Shown here: in pieces, positions 36,546-48,608 of the stretch
How positions within the stretch are numbered: the stretch's first letter is position 1
Layout of the letters: every line of letters starts with the position of its first letter
Assembly: GCF_032062135.1 (NCBI RefSeq)
Contig: NC_092859.1
Span: 65,577,550-65,641,549 of the forward strand
DNA length: 64,000 nucleotides
Reading direction: 5' to 3'
DNA from: Pyxicephalus adspersus
Lineage: Eukaryota; Chordata; Amphibia; Anura; Pyxicephalidae
The notes under the pieces: model-generated
Told to the model about the DNA's origin: nothing
What the model saw: only the letters and a program-made list of their open reading frames with translations
Database searches by the model: none
Made by a program: the position numbers and the translations under genes

Positions 36546-36914
36546 TTAACCCCCCCCCCCCCCCCTAGCATTCTAATTCTGTCCTGATTTCCACGCAAAA
36601 AGCGTTACTTTTTTTGCATGGAAATTTATTTTACCTTGTTGGCCTAAAATTCTTAGGCATAACTCATCGAAATAAGACCAATATTTAATACATTTAATAA
36701 TAAAATTTAATTAAAAAAAAACAAAAATCTGTTAAAAAAATATGAAACGTAATATAACTTTACAGTAGCATGTATAATATATATTTAATATAATTATATA
36801 TATATTATAAAAAGATTTCTTTATATTGGACTTAATACAGCTATTTTGTATTGAATCCAATACAAAATTATTTGAATTTCCCCGCCACACTCGGGAATAC
36901 CGCTAGGGGGGTTA
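36546..36914. mobile_element. TTAA-type MITE
   Basis: Begins TTAAC(n)CTAGCATTCTAATTC and ends ACCGCTAGGGGGGTTAT. The right TTAA appears mutated to TTAT. It contains the paired GTATTG/CAATAC motif shared with 70-205 and 41162-41758, and a CACGCAAAAAGCG..TTTTTTGCATGG inner palindrome. Confidence 0.75.
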
Positions 36915-38336
36915 TTTAAACCCTTTACTATAACGCCATTTAAAAAAAACCTTATAATACCTAAGCAGCTCATTCAGTTTCAGCTTCAGTTCCAACTGCC
37001 AACTGCAAAGCATTACAAATGTGATTTTACCAAAATCTTTCCTTCAGCTCTGCACTGGAATGATCCCAATCATGGATCACGGCCTATTTGTTTAGTCAGT
37101 TAGTGAACAAACGTGCATATCAGGTGTCCCAAAAAATTATTTTAAATATAAAATTCCCCCTTTTTATGTTTGTGATTGTGAATCATTGTCTTACTAATGT
37201 AATGAACATATACAATATTTAAAAAAAACTTTTTGTTTAGGTTAAGTAAAACCTTTGTGACCGGATTAGGTTTGAGGTTTTGACGTAAATGGGTTGGCTC
37301 ACCAATAATTTTTTATCACTTTTATTTAGCATATATAGGGCTTTTAAAAACAATTTGTTTTTAAAAATGATTCTGAATATTTTTTGTAAAATAAACAAGT
37401 TGAGAAGTTGAGAACAAATTGAGAAAAATGCTAAAATTTGCAGTTTTAGTTTGTTTATTGCATAGATTTATTTGTAAATGTATAACTATTTTATATATTT
37501 TAAGTGAACTATTTTCTTTCTTATTCAATGTAGGTTTGTTACAAATGTCTGTATGTACTGTATGATCAATACTAAGTGCATTATTGATGTGTAGATATTA
37601 GTACAATAGATGGAATTTACTGGGTGGCCTAGGGTGATGATGTACAGCAGGGCCAATGTGAATGGGTTAAATAAAAAAAAAGTTAGATTGTGTTGGCCTA
37701 ATAAATAACAAGGCTTTCTAAGCTAAAAAGGCATCCACATGAAATGTAAAAATTCTGTAAACAGGCAGCTAGAAACCATTACAGGCCATAATTATATTAT
37801 TTATTAATTATTAATTATACTATTTTTATTACTTTTTTGATACATATTTCCTTTTTCATTTGCTACTAAGCCCCCTATGTAACACAATTATTCACATACT
37901 TCTACAGTACAACAAACTGGTTGAAGTGAAAAGGTAAACAAAACCAAAGCCATAATATGTATTTTCATGCTTGCACTGCGAATAGAAAGGTTTACCAACT
38001 TCCACTGGTTAGCAATCAAGTCTTCCATTTCAACTTACTCCCAGCTCAGGACATGTTCTGTTAGTTGGTCCTGCTCCAGATGCTCACACACAGTAGTTAG
38101 TAGCAGACATCTTTATTTGGTGTTCATTTCTGCTGCCATTATATATATCTATCCATAAATATATATAAAACTACTTCCTCAACCCCAACCAACGAGATGC
38201 AATAATACGGTTGTACCAGTATCTCAGTAGTGAGACCCCTAGAGACCATACACAGCATATAACATATTGCTACAGGACACATGCTAGAAGAATGGGTAAA
38301 TATAGATGTGTAAAGATGAAAAATTCAAAAGCTGTC
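36915..38336. other. No recognised gene or repeat
   Basis: AT-rich DNA without a recognisable coding or repeat motif. It is the left flank of the old Tc1-like insertion. Confidence 0.4.
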
Positions 38337-38338
38337 TA

Positions 38339-38577
38339 CACTTACCAGCCAATTTAGTAGGCATGCTTTACTAGTACCGGGTTGGACCCTGTTTTGCATT
38401 CAGAACTGCCATAATTCTCTGTGACATGAATTTAACAAAGGTGCTTGAAACCTTCCTCAGGAATTTTGGTTTATATTGACATAGCAGCATCATGTAGTTG
38501 TTGCAGATTGGTTGGATACACATGTATGATGCAAATCTCCTGATCCACCTCAACTCCAAAGATGCTCTACTAGAGTG
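38339..38577 (-). pseudogene. Tc1-like transposase, C-terminal piece, with left TIR
   Basis: The terminus CACTTACCAGCCAATTTAGT starts after TA at 38337-38338, as expected for a Tc1/mariner insertion. The minus frame gives the C-terminal end of a Tc1-like (DDE) transposase: weakly NLQQL-like NNYMML, then PKFLRKVSSTFVKFMSQRIM and AVLNAKQGPTRY. The catalytic part before it is not here. In order and strand it continues the pieces at 44133-44212 and 57197-57672. Decayed. Confidence 0.75.
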
Positions 38578-38828
38578 CGGATGGGCAGGTGGCTGATGCA
38601 GACACGTTGCTAAAGTTTTCTGTGCCCCTCCGTTTCTCAACGGCATCATCATTACTTCTAAGCAATCCATGGCCAAACAGTCTCTCTCATCGCTCTGCAG
38701 TCCCTTACCTCTTGGATGCCGTGCAAGGGATCCTGTAAAGCCTGGGATTGGCTTGTAAAGTCAGGTCCTGCTGTGTCCAAGATGGTGGCGGTAGCCTCCT
38801 CGGCCAGCAATCAACATGGTGCAAGTAA

Positions 38829-40060
38829 ATGTTAGTCAGTCAGCAAGTCACTGCATCCCAACTCAAGACAGTGGAAAATCGATCCCCTGCAGCTATGGAG
38901 CACTTCTCCTTTCTGTCTTCAGCAGCACAGGAGGACTCTGAAGAGTTACATGAAGATTCCCCAGCCAGGCAGGGGGAAGCAGGGGGGTGCAGATCCCCCA
39001 AAGCTATAGAGTGACGTGCTACTAAAAAGTTACATTCAGGAGGTAAGCTTTCTACTTCTGATGGAACAGCTGTGTCTTATATATCCCCAATATATAGTAG
39101 TAAAAAAGGTGGCTCTTTATCTCCTACATCTACCCAAGATACAGATTCTTTACTCAAGGTTTTTAGCCTACCTCAGGAAGAGGATTCAGACCCAATCAGC
39201 CCCATTGGTCCTTATGTGGAGTCTCACTAGCCCAGTAGTTATTCTGGCAATGCCAATCAAATGTGCCAGATTTGCTACATTATTGGAATGAAGGCTTGAA
39301 AAAGCGAGATATAAAATTACACCTGATTTAAAACAAGATCTCCGGTCCATAGGCCACAGATAGGAACTTATTGTTCAGTAAATGAATAAAACAGTCCACA
39401 GAGTCTCTCAAAATTCTGGCGCTATCTCCTCACTAGAGGACCTCTTAGAAACAGTCTAAAACAAAATAGTAGACCCGGAAAATAGAACAAGGAGTGGCAA
39501 TTTTTGAACAAGAGGCCTTCCTGAATATATCAAAAATGTAGATACCACTGTGAAAGGCTTCATGAAAAGGTTTGCTGCCAGATCATGATGATCTTCACCT
39601 TGAGTTTGATGCAATACACAGAGCAATGGGCAGCCTCCGATCTGTTCGATAATTGTGCAACCGCATGTTTTTCAAACAAAGGTAGCCTTCATGGAAGTGG
39701 TCAGAAATCTTTCATATATGTCTATAGATGGTCATCCTATTCAAATCTTTACTGATCCCTCGCCACTCATGATTCAAAAGAGAAGATCCTCCAAAACGCT
39801 CCTGAAACACTATAATAAATATCGCTGGACTTATGCATTCAAATTGTGCTTCCACTTTCAAAATAAATTCTATGCATTTTCTACATTTAATAAAGGAGAA
39901 AATGCTGCTCTCAGTATTAGGCCTTATCCCCACTGATTCTTCATGTCATTTACCAGTAGAGAATGTTGCTGCCTCCTTTTCTTCCATCTGGACACAGGTT
40001 TCCAATTCATCTAAATGTTGGAGGAAAAGTTCCTGAAGATTCCCATTCACACCACTGTTC
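38829..40060 (+). pseudogene. L1 ORF1 remnant (older copy)
   Basis: An RRM-type segment TRGLPEYIKNVD is readable at about 39508-39543, following SGNF and a stop. The C-terminal domain is in one open frame at 39655-39936 (DGHPIQIFTDPSPLMIQKRR, then RWTYAFKLCFHFQNKFYAF). This matches the pattern of the intact ORF1 at 33641-34771 (RWGFPVKLIVFRNGATHMI). Many stops and shifts upstream. It is more decayed than the other L1. Confidence 0.65.
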
Positions 40061-40469
40061 TGGATTAAGATGGAATACACTGACCAACTTCTTCTGAAGA
40101 TGTTCTGCAAGGAAGTAAATCTTGTTTGACCATGGACACTTTTTTTTCATATATATTCTTTATAGCTGTCATTACATGTTTAGTTGGGTTTAATAATATG
40201 CCTTTTGTAGCTACATTCATACAATGCGTTGCCTTTCTTTTACCAAGATTCAATAACAATGAAATTATATTTTGTTTATTCCTAAAATTGCACTATGAAT
40301 CATAGGGATCTCTGCACTTCTAATATTTGGGAATTGCAGTTATTCTTATCAGGTTCTTTGATACAGATGTTTTTTTTTGATAACTGAATAGTACTGTTTC
40401 ATTTATGGTTGAAATCACAGTGTCTTTATATGTTGGGCAAACATTTTTGTCATTAAAGCTGGAAGTGTT

Positions 40470-43400
40470 GCTTCAATTTGGGTCTCTTAATGCCTGAGGC
40501 ATTGGTTTATAATATTTCTTTATGATTCAATTGATGAAGAGGTTACTTTTTAGGGCTATAGTTGTTAAATATTTGTAAATGTTATCATACATTTTTGGAG
40601 AAACGGAGGGGGTAAACATGGCCTCCCTCGGAGACTAACTGCGATTTAAAATGATTGCTGGTCTCCCCTATTTGATCAGAAATTCTGATTGTCAAATTTT
40701 TCTTGTTTTGCTTTTTTTTAACTCAGCTATGTGATTTTCATATGCTACAAATGAAGGTACCTTTTTCCAATATGACCTGGTGGATGCTTGGAGAGAACAT
40801 AACCCGTCTACCAAAGACTACACCTATTATTAATCATCGGCCCACAAACAAAATTAATGAATAGATCATGTGTTCAATCAATCCACCCGCATCACACACC
40901 TAACATCAGAATGTATTTTAGTGACCCCATGATCCGATCATGACCCGGTTTTATCTCTACTATCAAAACTATAGTCCAAGAACCCCCATCCACATTGGAG
41001 ATTAAATTAATCCTTATTGAGCGATGTTCCCACTTGCTCCTTTATCAAATCTAAAACTTCATAATATTTTAACTTGAATTACCCTTAAGATACTTCTATA
41101 ATTATTTGAGATGCCAATAAGGCAACCCTTAGAGGTCGTATAATCTCCCTGGCTACTAACCTTAACCCCCCCCTAGCATTCTAATTTTGTTTGTATTTCC
41201 ACGCAAAAAATGTTACATTTTTTTGCATGGAAATTTATTTTACATTGTAGACCTATAATTCTTAGGCATACCTCACCAAAATATGTCCAATATTTAATAA
41301 ATTTAATAATACATTTAGGTAAAAAACACAAAAATGTAAACAAAAAAATACAGAAACATGTAATATAACTGTACACTAGCATGTATAATATATATATAAT
41401 AAAATAATATATATAAATATATATATATATATAATATCAAGAACTCTTTGTATTGGACTGAATTATTTTGTATTGAATCCAATACAAAAAATTTTTGAAT
41501 TTCCCGCTGCTCCTCCCACTCCCACTGACGCATGCACCAACGTCACCGGGAAACCCTGGAGATCATCTCAGAAGATCGGAGGGAGAAGACGTGTCATGAG
41601 GACCTGCAAGGACCAGCAGGGTGCCGGGGGATGCCAATGGAACAAGGTAGGTGTTTTTTTTAATCTTTTTAGCGACCCCGAGTGTGATTCGGGTTTACCG
41701 CTTTTTGCATGAAAAATCCACCCTGAGTCACACTCAGGATTACCGCTAGGGGGGTTAAAGAGCAATCAACACATTTAGTTAATCAGAAACAGCAGGCCTT
41801 ACTAGGATTGCAATGCCAACAAAAACAGCAAACCAGATTTGGATTTTAGGCCACATATTGAAGTCTTTAGAATTAAATTTGTGCCTGACTTCCAGAGCAG
41901 AAAAATCTCTGCGATGGTTCAGACATAGGTTGTTCACTTGGGGTAATAAACCAGGAAATGTCCTAGCAAAAAGACTTTATCCTAAAAGCAAAGTTTATGC
42001 CCTGCTAAAACTTAAATAGGGTATAGCAGACTTTCCCAGAATGCAAAACTGGTTCTGGAAACCTTTCATAAGTATTATAATAAACTATACACTGAGCCTC
42101 CACAGATATCCAGAGCAAGATTGGAATCCTTTTTTTTCTAATATCCCTCTCCCAAAATTGAACAAAGGACATGCAAAAAGTGCAGAAGAAATTATAAAAG
42201 CTATTAAAAGTTTGGGGGGTATTAGCACCCCTGGCCCAGATGACTTTTTAAATATGTACTATAAAGCGTTTGAAACGGAACTGGCTCCCCACTTGGTCCA
42301 TTACTTTACCCATCGTAGAGAGAGTAATCTAGTTCCAGAAAATTACAACAAGGCCCTTATTAGTGTAATTCCCAAACTAGGGGAAGATCATTTGGAAGTA
42401 GGGAACTACAGACCGATATCCCTAATTAACTGCGACCTCACAGTAATGGTTCAAGTTTTGGCTGATACACCCGGACCAGGTTGGTTTTCTGCATCACTGT
42501 CAGGCCCCAGACCAAACTAGGAGGACATTGGACCTCATATCCATTATCCCATAAGGAAAATGGGATGGTATACAGGGTAGAAAAGCAATGCTTTTGTTCT
42601 TAAATTTACGTAGGGGCTTTGATAGCTTATCTTGGGACTATTTGTTAGCTCTCCATGAGAAAATGGAATTTGGAGCTTAAAAGGGAATATTTCCTTAAAA
42701 GGGCACCTATCCCCATTATTACAGATAAGGAGGGGTACCTGGCAAGGTTGTCCACTTTCTCCGCTATTGTTTGCCTTAGCGATTGAACTTTTGGCAATAG
42801 CAATCAGGAAGAATCCTGACATAAAAGGCATTACCTGTGGGTCAGTCGAGAACAAATGTGAGCTGTATGCAGATGATGTGTTAATGTATATCACTACTCC
42901 ATTATTCACGCTTCCTAATCTCTTTAAAGAATTGCATATATTTTCTGAGGTCTCAAGCCTGAAGGTGAACAGTAATAAATCAGTTGCTCTCAATATAAAT
43001 CTCCCTCAGGCAATAAGTGGGAACAAAAATCCATCCCATATCTCAGTATTGAGATTGGTCGACTTCTCTAACTTCATGGTTTGGCAGAATTGCAGCAATC
43101 AAAATGAATATCCTTCCAAGACTCCTATACTTATTTTGAACCCTGCCTACTGCAATCTCTAGAAATATGAAACCTACAAAATAAATTACTTAATTTTATT
43201 TAAAGTAATAAACATGAAAGAATTAACACCACCACCCTATTTACTCCCAAAGTATCAGGAGGCTTATGAGTCCCATGTTATATCATAGAGCAGCACAAGT
43301 TGCTTCACTAGGTCAATTAACCATACTGGAATCCAGGCCCCAATGGACAACATTGGAAGCATTTTCTTGCCCATTCATACTGGTAGATGTATTAATGTGG

Positions 43401-44120
43401 GTTCCGTCCAACAAAGGACCTGTAATTATGTGTCCTCCTTTGTTTTATTCATTGACACTCTAGGATGGCTAAAAAACATTCCATACACACACCCCTATGG
43501 GGCAACCCAGAATTACCCCCTGGGTGACACTGACAAACTACAGTTTAGGTAGTGGTAAAGGGGTATACTGCATTGGATATCTCTTGGATGGAAGGAATAT
43601 AATGAGCACTACCACAGTACAGAAACAAATACTCCCACCTTCAGAAACATTTAGGTTTATGTAAATATGGTCCTTCTAAAAATCTAAACTGAAATGAGCA
43701 ACTCCCCCTTATCAAAGTACAGCTTTGGAAAAGTCATGCTCAGCCTTGAAGTCATGCTCCCCGAAGCCAAGGGAAGAATTTCGGCTGTATATTCAGCATT
43801 ATCTGACCCTCACAAAAACTCTATATGTGTCAATGGGACTCAGATCGGGGGGAGTCACTGTCAGTTAAGAAATGGCAGAAAATTGTGAGCTCGGCTTCAG
43901 CTATATCTTGCAATTCTCTCATTGAACCAAATTATAAAGTTTTAATGTGTTGGTAGCTAGTACCCATCAGACTCTATACGCTAAATAAAGATCTTTCACC
44001 CTTGTGCTATAGAAAATGTGGTGAGATGGGTACATGTTACATGCCTGGTGGAGTTGCCCAAAAGTTAAAAGAATTTGTATCAGAATCTACAACCTAATCT
44101 ATTCAGTCACCCAAATCAAT
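40470..44120 (+). pseudogene. L1 ORF2 remnant (older copy), split by a MITE
   Basis: Endonuclease: FGSLNA start-like motif (about 40478), YDLVDAWREHNPSTKDYTYY (from 40771) and SDHDPV (about 40939). The frame is then cut by the MITE at 41162-41758 and resumes with linker sequence (41813-42019). RT: TPGPDDFLNMYYKAF (about 42227-42272), GNYRPISLIN (about 42401-42430), then after shifts YADDVLMYI (about 42866-42892). Weak ORF2 C-terminal sequence including a CxxCG-like CYRKCGEMGTCYM (about 44009-44045) continues to about 44110. Many stops. Non-functional. Confidence 0.75.
41162..41758. mobile_element. TTAA-type MITE inside the older L1 ORF2
   Basis: TTAA flanks both ends (41162-41165 and 41755-41758). 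Ends are CCCCCCCCTAGCATTCTAAT and, reversed, CCCCCCTAGCGGTAATCCTGAG. Longest of the complete copies here; contains (TA)n at 41389-41432 and the GTATTG/CAATAC pair. L1 ORF2 sequence lies directly on both sides. Confidence 0.85.
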
Positions 44121-44132
44121 GGTTAGAAATAT

Positions 44133-44212
44133 CCTTTTTTGCACAAAGAAATGAATATTCCCCACACCATTACACCACCACCATCAGAGTAAATTGTTGA
44201 TACAAGGCATGA
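44133..44212 (-). pseudogene. Tc1-like transposase, middle piece
   Basis: The minus frame gives SCLVSTIYSDGGGVMVWGIF, the GGGGVMVWG block that in Tc1-like transposases lies between the first two catalytic aspartates. It stops abruptly at both ends: L1 sequence on the left and the YR retroelement end on the right (44213). Confidence 0.8.
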
Positions 44213-44749
44213 CTGTGATAGGGCTGAGTACCCGCATGCTGTGCCCCACCCCACCCACACCCCCTTTACCCCAAACACACACTGACACCTCAGTTTGGTT
44301 AAATGGCCCCTTGGGCCGTTTATTAACAAATAACTTAATTAAATATTAACTATTTAATAAATAACTATAGAATTAACCACAAATAACAATATAAACAAGT
44401 AATCAACAAATAATCAAAAAATAATTACCAACTTACAAAATAATCATAAATAACTGTAACAAATACAATAATAAAACATCCTTTCCTATATATCCCCCCT
44501 GGTTACTGGTCCTTGAAGGCCCCACTATTGTAAACCCTTGCACCTAATGGGTCTGCACCGCCGTGATATGTAATGCTCCAAGCTGCACCCCAAGTTCGGG
44601 AACCATACCAGCAGCACTCGCAGCCCTACAACCAAACAATTTAAACACTCCCAACAAAATCATACCATAAATGGGACCATCAACCCCACTGAAACAGTCC
44701 AATACAATTCCCTTGAGGACCTCACTGCCAAGGCACCACAAGAGCGACA

Positions 44750-45290
44750 CCTTGGCCTTGTGCCCCCCGCCATACCCTAACAGCCTTCTGAATTCATTCC
44801 TGCAAACCTAGGCACTACAGATCTATTCCCACATCTGACAAAGGGAACACAAGTCAGCATCCAAGTACAACCCCAAATCCTCTTCCAACTCCCTATGCCT
44901 GACTACCACCCTCCAATTCCACACCACAAAGCCTCCCACCGCTTTGATTAGCCTAATCCTGGCTTTATTCAACCGGGCCAAACCACTATGATGCCCGGCA
45001 ACATAGTAAGCAGTCTAAGCACGTCCCACCTAATGTCCCTGGATAATTCCCTAACAGGTCTCTTCCCCAAATCATTCCGCCCCACGTGCAACACCACTAC
45101 ATTTGGGCTCCTATCCGACTGCAAATAACGACGAACCTCGGCCAGCAGTCTACTCCATTGCATCCCGGGCACTCTAATCCACCGAATTAAAGCCTCAGCA
45201 TGAGGGAAGCCCAGCTGCCACCGATCTGGCCGTAATGCTGCTCGTCTAGCCCCCCGGCCCAATGATCCAAACAAGACACTGGGGACCTCC
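44750..45290 (-). pseudogene. SGNH-hydrolase-like ORF of the YR retroelement
   Basis: Ngaro-type elements often carry an extra ORF with the SGNH (GDSL-type esterase) fold; its role is unknown. Here WIRVPGMQWSRLLAEVRRYL, then VVVLHVGRNDLGKRPVREL (the G-x-N-D block III) and IIVVWPG are readable in one 101-codon frame (45274-44969). Downstream VVVRHRELEEDLGLYLDADL is readable to about 44850. The last catalytic D-x-x-H, usually near a 'DGVHL' motif, reads DLCSL, so the His appears lost. Stops and shifts after 44969. Confidence 0.7.
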
Positions 45291-45420
45291 TAAAGAATCC
45301 TACAGAATAACAAAACTATTCACATCAAGATACCAACTGTCCCTTATGAAACACTCCCCCCCCCCCCCACGGTCCTTTACACATTATGAGGCCGCAAATA
45401 TAAACAAAAGTGATGAAATT

Positions 45421-45987
45421 CCCAGCGACCAATGCGCTGAATGACCTGATCCCCCAGGCCCCACTGAGTTGCCTCCGTAACTACCCCTATTCTAAAGGAA
45501 TGCGACAAAAAATCTTTCGCCTCCACACCCTCCTCTCATGAACATCTTCTAAAAACTGCCACAAACTGATATCTAGACAATGCCAAACCATCAGCGTGCA
45601 CCAACAAGGGCCCACACCACCCTAGGCCTAATCTCTAAAAATTCTCTCACTGCCTCCACCGGACATACCAAACCCCCACCCAACCACTTTAAAACAATAT
45701 CAACCTGCTTTCCCCCCTGGTCTGTCTTAGACCTAGCCAAATGAATCCTAATTTGCTCTCTATCACACCCCACATCACTCACCTGAATACCGCCCGGCTT
45801 ATTTTTCGCCTGGCTAACCAGTTTCCCAATCCTAAAAGCTGCAAAAAAAGCTAAAACAAAGGCCACTCCAAACAACGCCCTCTTATAGCTAGAACTACAA
45901 ATCCCCTCTAACTTCCTCACCAACTCTACCAACAACAGGAACGACACCGGCTGTCTCCCATCCACTCTTGCTCTCTCCCTCCTAAAA
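45421..45987 (-). pseudogene. Tyrosine recombinase, catalytic part (3' of hAT B)
   Basis: Tyrosine recombinases join DNA through a covalent 3'-phosphotyrosine; in these elements they integrate the circular cDNA. Seen here: first catalytic Arg in FFAAFRIGKLVS (about 45855-45820), an HLARSKTDQGGKQ segment, the H-x-x-R box SHSFRIG (about 45515-45495), GRW, and the probable nucleophile Tyr in YLRPH (about 45400). The frame is open to about 45591, then a stop and shifts follow. All core residues I could place are kept although the frame is broken. Together with 54036-54377 it would make one gene. Confidence 0.82.
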
Positions 45988-46204
45988 TGTTCGACCTGAA
46001 TATGACCGTTCGAATTCGGATGGACCCGACCCGAATTTTGCTGCATTGGAATACCTGAATTCGACCCTCCAAAAATTCGCTCAAACAACTGGGGACCTCC
46101 CCCATGATGCACAGTGCCCTCCAATTAGAGCAGGGATGCCCTCTCCATCTTTGTTGTGGCAGACAGCCGGTTGGCTGTCTGTCACGGCATGCCACACAGG
46201 CAGC

Positions 46205-46232
46205 CATTGGCCCATATAAGGCCAAGGCGTGC
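46205..46232 (+). promoter_or_regulatory. TATA-box core promoter of hAT B transposase
   Basis: CCATTGGCCCATATAAGGCC matches the block at 1886-1905 of hAT A. TATA is weakened to CATATAAG. Confidence 0.5.
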
Positions 46233-46437
46233 CTGCATTTCCCACTCCTGACAGATTTGCTGATAGCATTACAACCTTTCTGTGCTGCTTGGCTTGCTTT
46301 CTTTGTCAAAGTGAAAAAAGTGCTTTACTTTGGTAGACTGTGTCACACTCACACTATTAGTCAGATTGTTGGATTGTACTGTATTTGTGCAGTCCTGAAA
46401 TCTACTGTACTCAGATAGGTGGAGTGTTTCACTGTTT

Positions 46438-46439
46438 TC

Positions 46440-46473
<34 letters not shown>

Positions 46474-46592
46474 CTTTGATAGATAGAAGGCTAGAAAGCT
46501 AGAAAGCTAGAAGGCTAGAAAGCTAGAAAGCTAGAAGGCTAGAATGCTAGAAAGCTAGAACGCTAGAAAGCTAAATAGATAGATAGATAGTC
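46438..46592. repeat. GATA and GCTAGAAA microsatellites in hAT B leader
   Basis: TAGATAGATA repeats flank about 11 copies of an 8-bp (A)GCTAGAA-type unit. hAT A has only GATA repeats here, so the 8-bp unit expanded after the two copies separated. Confidence 0.85.
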
Positions 46593-46939
46593 AGTCAGTG
46601 TGTTACATACACGCAGCCAGCGATAGGGTCCCCTCTCTGACTGCGTGCACAGTATCACACTTGTACTGAGAGACAGACACACAGACGCAGTGTACTACTG
46701 CAGTATATAGTTTGTATACTGTGCTGCATATTACAAGCGTCACCACTGAAGCAAAGTGCTGCATACAATACAGCGCCCTTGCATTTTGTGTGTCAACTCC
46801 CCCCCCCATCAAATTGACCTATACATATATCATATACACATATATATATATACATATATACACATATATATACAAATATATTTTTAGCTACAAAGTATTT
46901 TGCAGGGTGTCAAGCCACATAAAGAAAAACATTTGTACA

Positions 46940-47735
46940 ATGTCTGGCCAAAGAGGAAAGGGCAGCTTTGGCAGGGGTGTTGGCAAGCAAACCAGTATGA
47001 GTTTGTTTTTAGCTGCAGACCCAAGAAGCGCTGCTGTTGGTGGTGGGCGTTCATTATTGCCACACCAGGCAGAAGACGTAGTGGAGTACATGACCCAGCC
47101 TGGGTCTAGTGATTAGGAGTGCCTAGCCAAAGATCCACACATAGAACACATAAAAACAAAGACTGACGACTATTGGATTGCTACATTACTGGATCCACGT
47201 TACAATTCTGAGATACAACAACTGATCTTGCCCCAATACAGGGGACCTAAAATGCAGCATTACCAAGAAGTGCTTGTAAGGGACTTGTGCTCAGCCTTTC
47301 CAGCTGGCAGCAGTAGCAGCAGCAGCAGGGATCCCTATGGCAGTTCCACCAGCCATGGGAGCCAAGCAACTGCTTTAAGCGGCATGGGTGGCAGCAGCAG
47401 TAGAGGTCGTCTAAGCCTAACTCTGCAGGCTTTTTTTCAGCAGCAATTGCCAATGACACTGAGCAGCAGTACTCAGTCATGGTGAAGGAATACATGAGCT
47501 CTGCATGGGACATCTGCAACCTGCAAAGCCAGGACCCACTGGGCTACTGGGTATCCAAGATTGAGCAGTGGCCGGAGCTGGCAGAACATGCCATTCGGAT
47601 CTTTGCCTGCCCAGCCACAAGTGTGTTATCTGAAAGAGCGTTCAGTGCATCTGGGGGCGTAGTGAGTGACAAACGGATTCGGCTTTCCTCAGAAAATGTC
47701 GACTGAATCACTTTTATTAAAATGAATAAGGCTTG
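46940..47735 (+). pseudogene. hAT transposase, internally deleted (element B)
   Basis: The N-terminus (MSGQRGKGSFGRG to VEYMTQPGSSD, 46940-47113) joins directly to the C-terminal third at about 47118. Compared with element A, about 2.45 kb (BED finger and catalytic body) is gone. The C-terminal part has KTDDYWIATLLDPRYNSEIQ (from about 47156), LILPQYRGPKMQHYQEVLV, a Ser-rich linker, and the hAT dimerisation domain: DPLGYWVSKIEQWPELAEHA (about 47536), CPATSVLSERAFSASGGVVS (about 47610) and LSSENVD followed by a stop. This domain is absent from element A. It could not have acted alone. Confidence 0.82.
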
Positions 47736-48015
47736 GATCGGCAATGACTTTAACACCCCCTCTGCAGATTGTACTGATTAGTCGTCAACTGCTGCACGGA
47801 CATCAAGATGGGAAAAGCACGTTCACAGCCTTTCGGCATCTCCTTCTACTCCTCACCCTAGTGGCCCTCTACCTCGACTCTTTCTCTGAGGTTTATAACT
47901 TGCAATGGAACTGTGTAACTGGCAAATATTTTTTTACCGAGAACCCCCCCAGGGCTCTCTGCCTTTATCTACTTTGAGGCCTATATCACTTGTAATGGAG
48001 CTGTGTGAATCATAA

Positions 48016-48608
48016 TTAACGCCCCCTAACGGTGCAAAAATTGGTAATCCCGAGTCACAGTGACAGTGTGACCACCCCCGGAATTTGCTATTGCTGCTGG
48101 CATCTGCAGTGAGATGTGAAGCACAATGCAGAAGTCCTGAATTGTGCTTTGCATCTCTCTGGAGATGCGAGCAGCAGCAGCTCCAGCCTCTGTGTGAGGC
48201 AGGGCAGGGAAATCCCCACTCACATCACCCCGGAGGATGAGTCATCTTCCGGGTGATGTGAGTGGTGATGTATTGGGGGGTGTGTCTGGGAGGGAAATTT
48301 AAATGCAGATTACAATGTAATGGTTTTTACAGTACAAAAACACCACAAAACATGAAATAAAAATAAACGTACCTTTTTAATTTTATATTTTATTTTAAGA
48401 TTACATTGTTGTCTATTATTTCATTTTTTTAAAATTATTATTTAATATTATGTATTATATTAAAATTTATGATTATAATATAATAAATAAATATAATTAT
48501 CATACCCGGGAGTTAATCCTAAGAATTACAGGCCCACACTATAAACAAAAATTTCTATGCAAAAAAAATAGGATCACTTTTTGCATCAAAAAACTGACAG
48601 AATTAGAA
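48016..48608. mobile_element. TTAA-type MITE, right end lost
   Basis: Starts TTAACGCCCCCTAACGGTGC then GTAATCCCGAGTCACAGTG. The right side has the family's inner sequence (GCAAAAAA..TTTTTTGCATC, GACAGAATTAGAA) but stops about 14 bp before the expected TTAA, where satellite 1 begins. Confidence 0.65.

Larger units (their letters stand above)
38600..44130 (+). mobile_element. Old L1-like LINE inserted in the Tc1-like element
   Basis: Probable 5' leader with CCAAGATGGTGGCGGTAGCC (about 38778), then ORF1 and ORF2 remnants in the right order, interrupted by a TTAA MITE (41162-41758). It lacks the end of ORF2 and the poly-A tail: L1 similarity fades at about 44128 and Tc1 sequence resumes at about 44133. 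About 330 bp of the Tc1 middle is also absent at this point, so one deletion probably removed both. Confidence 0.7.
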
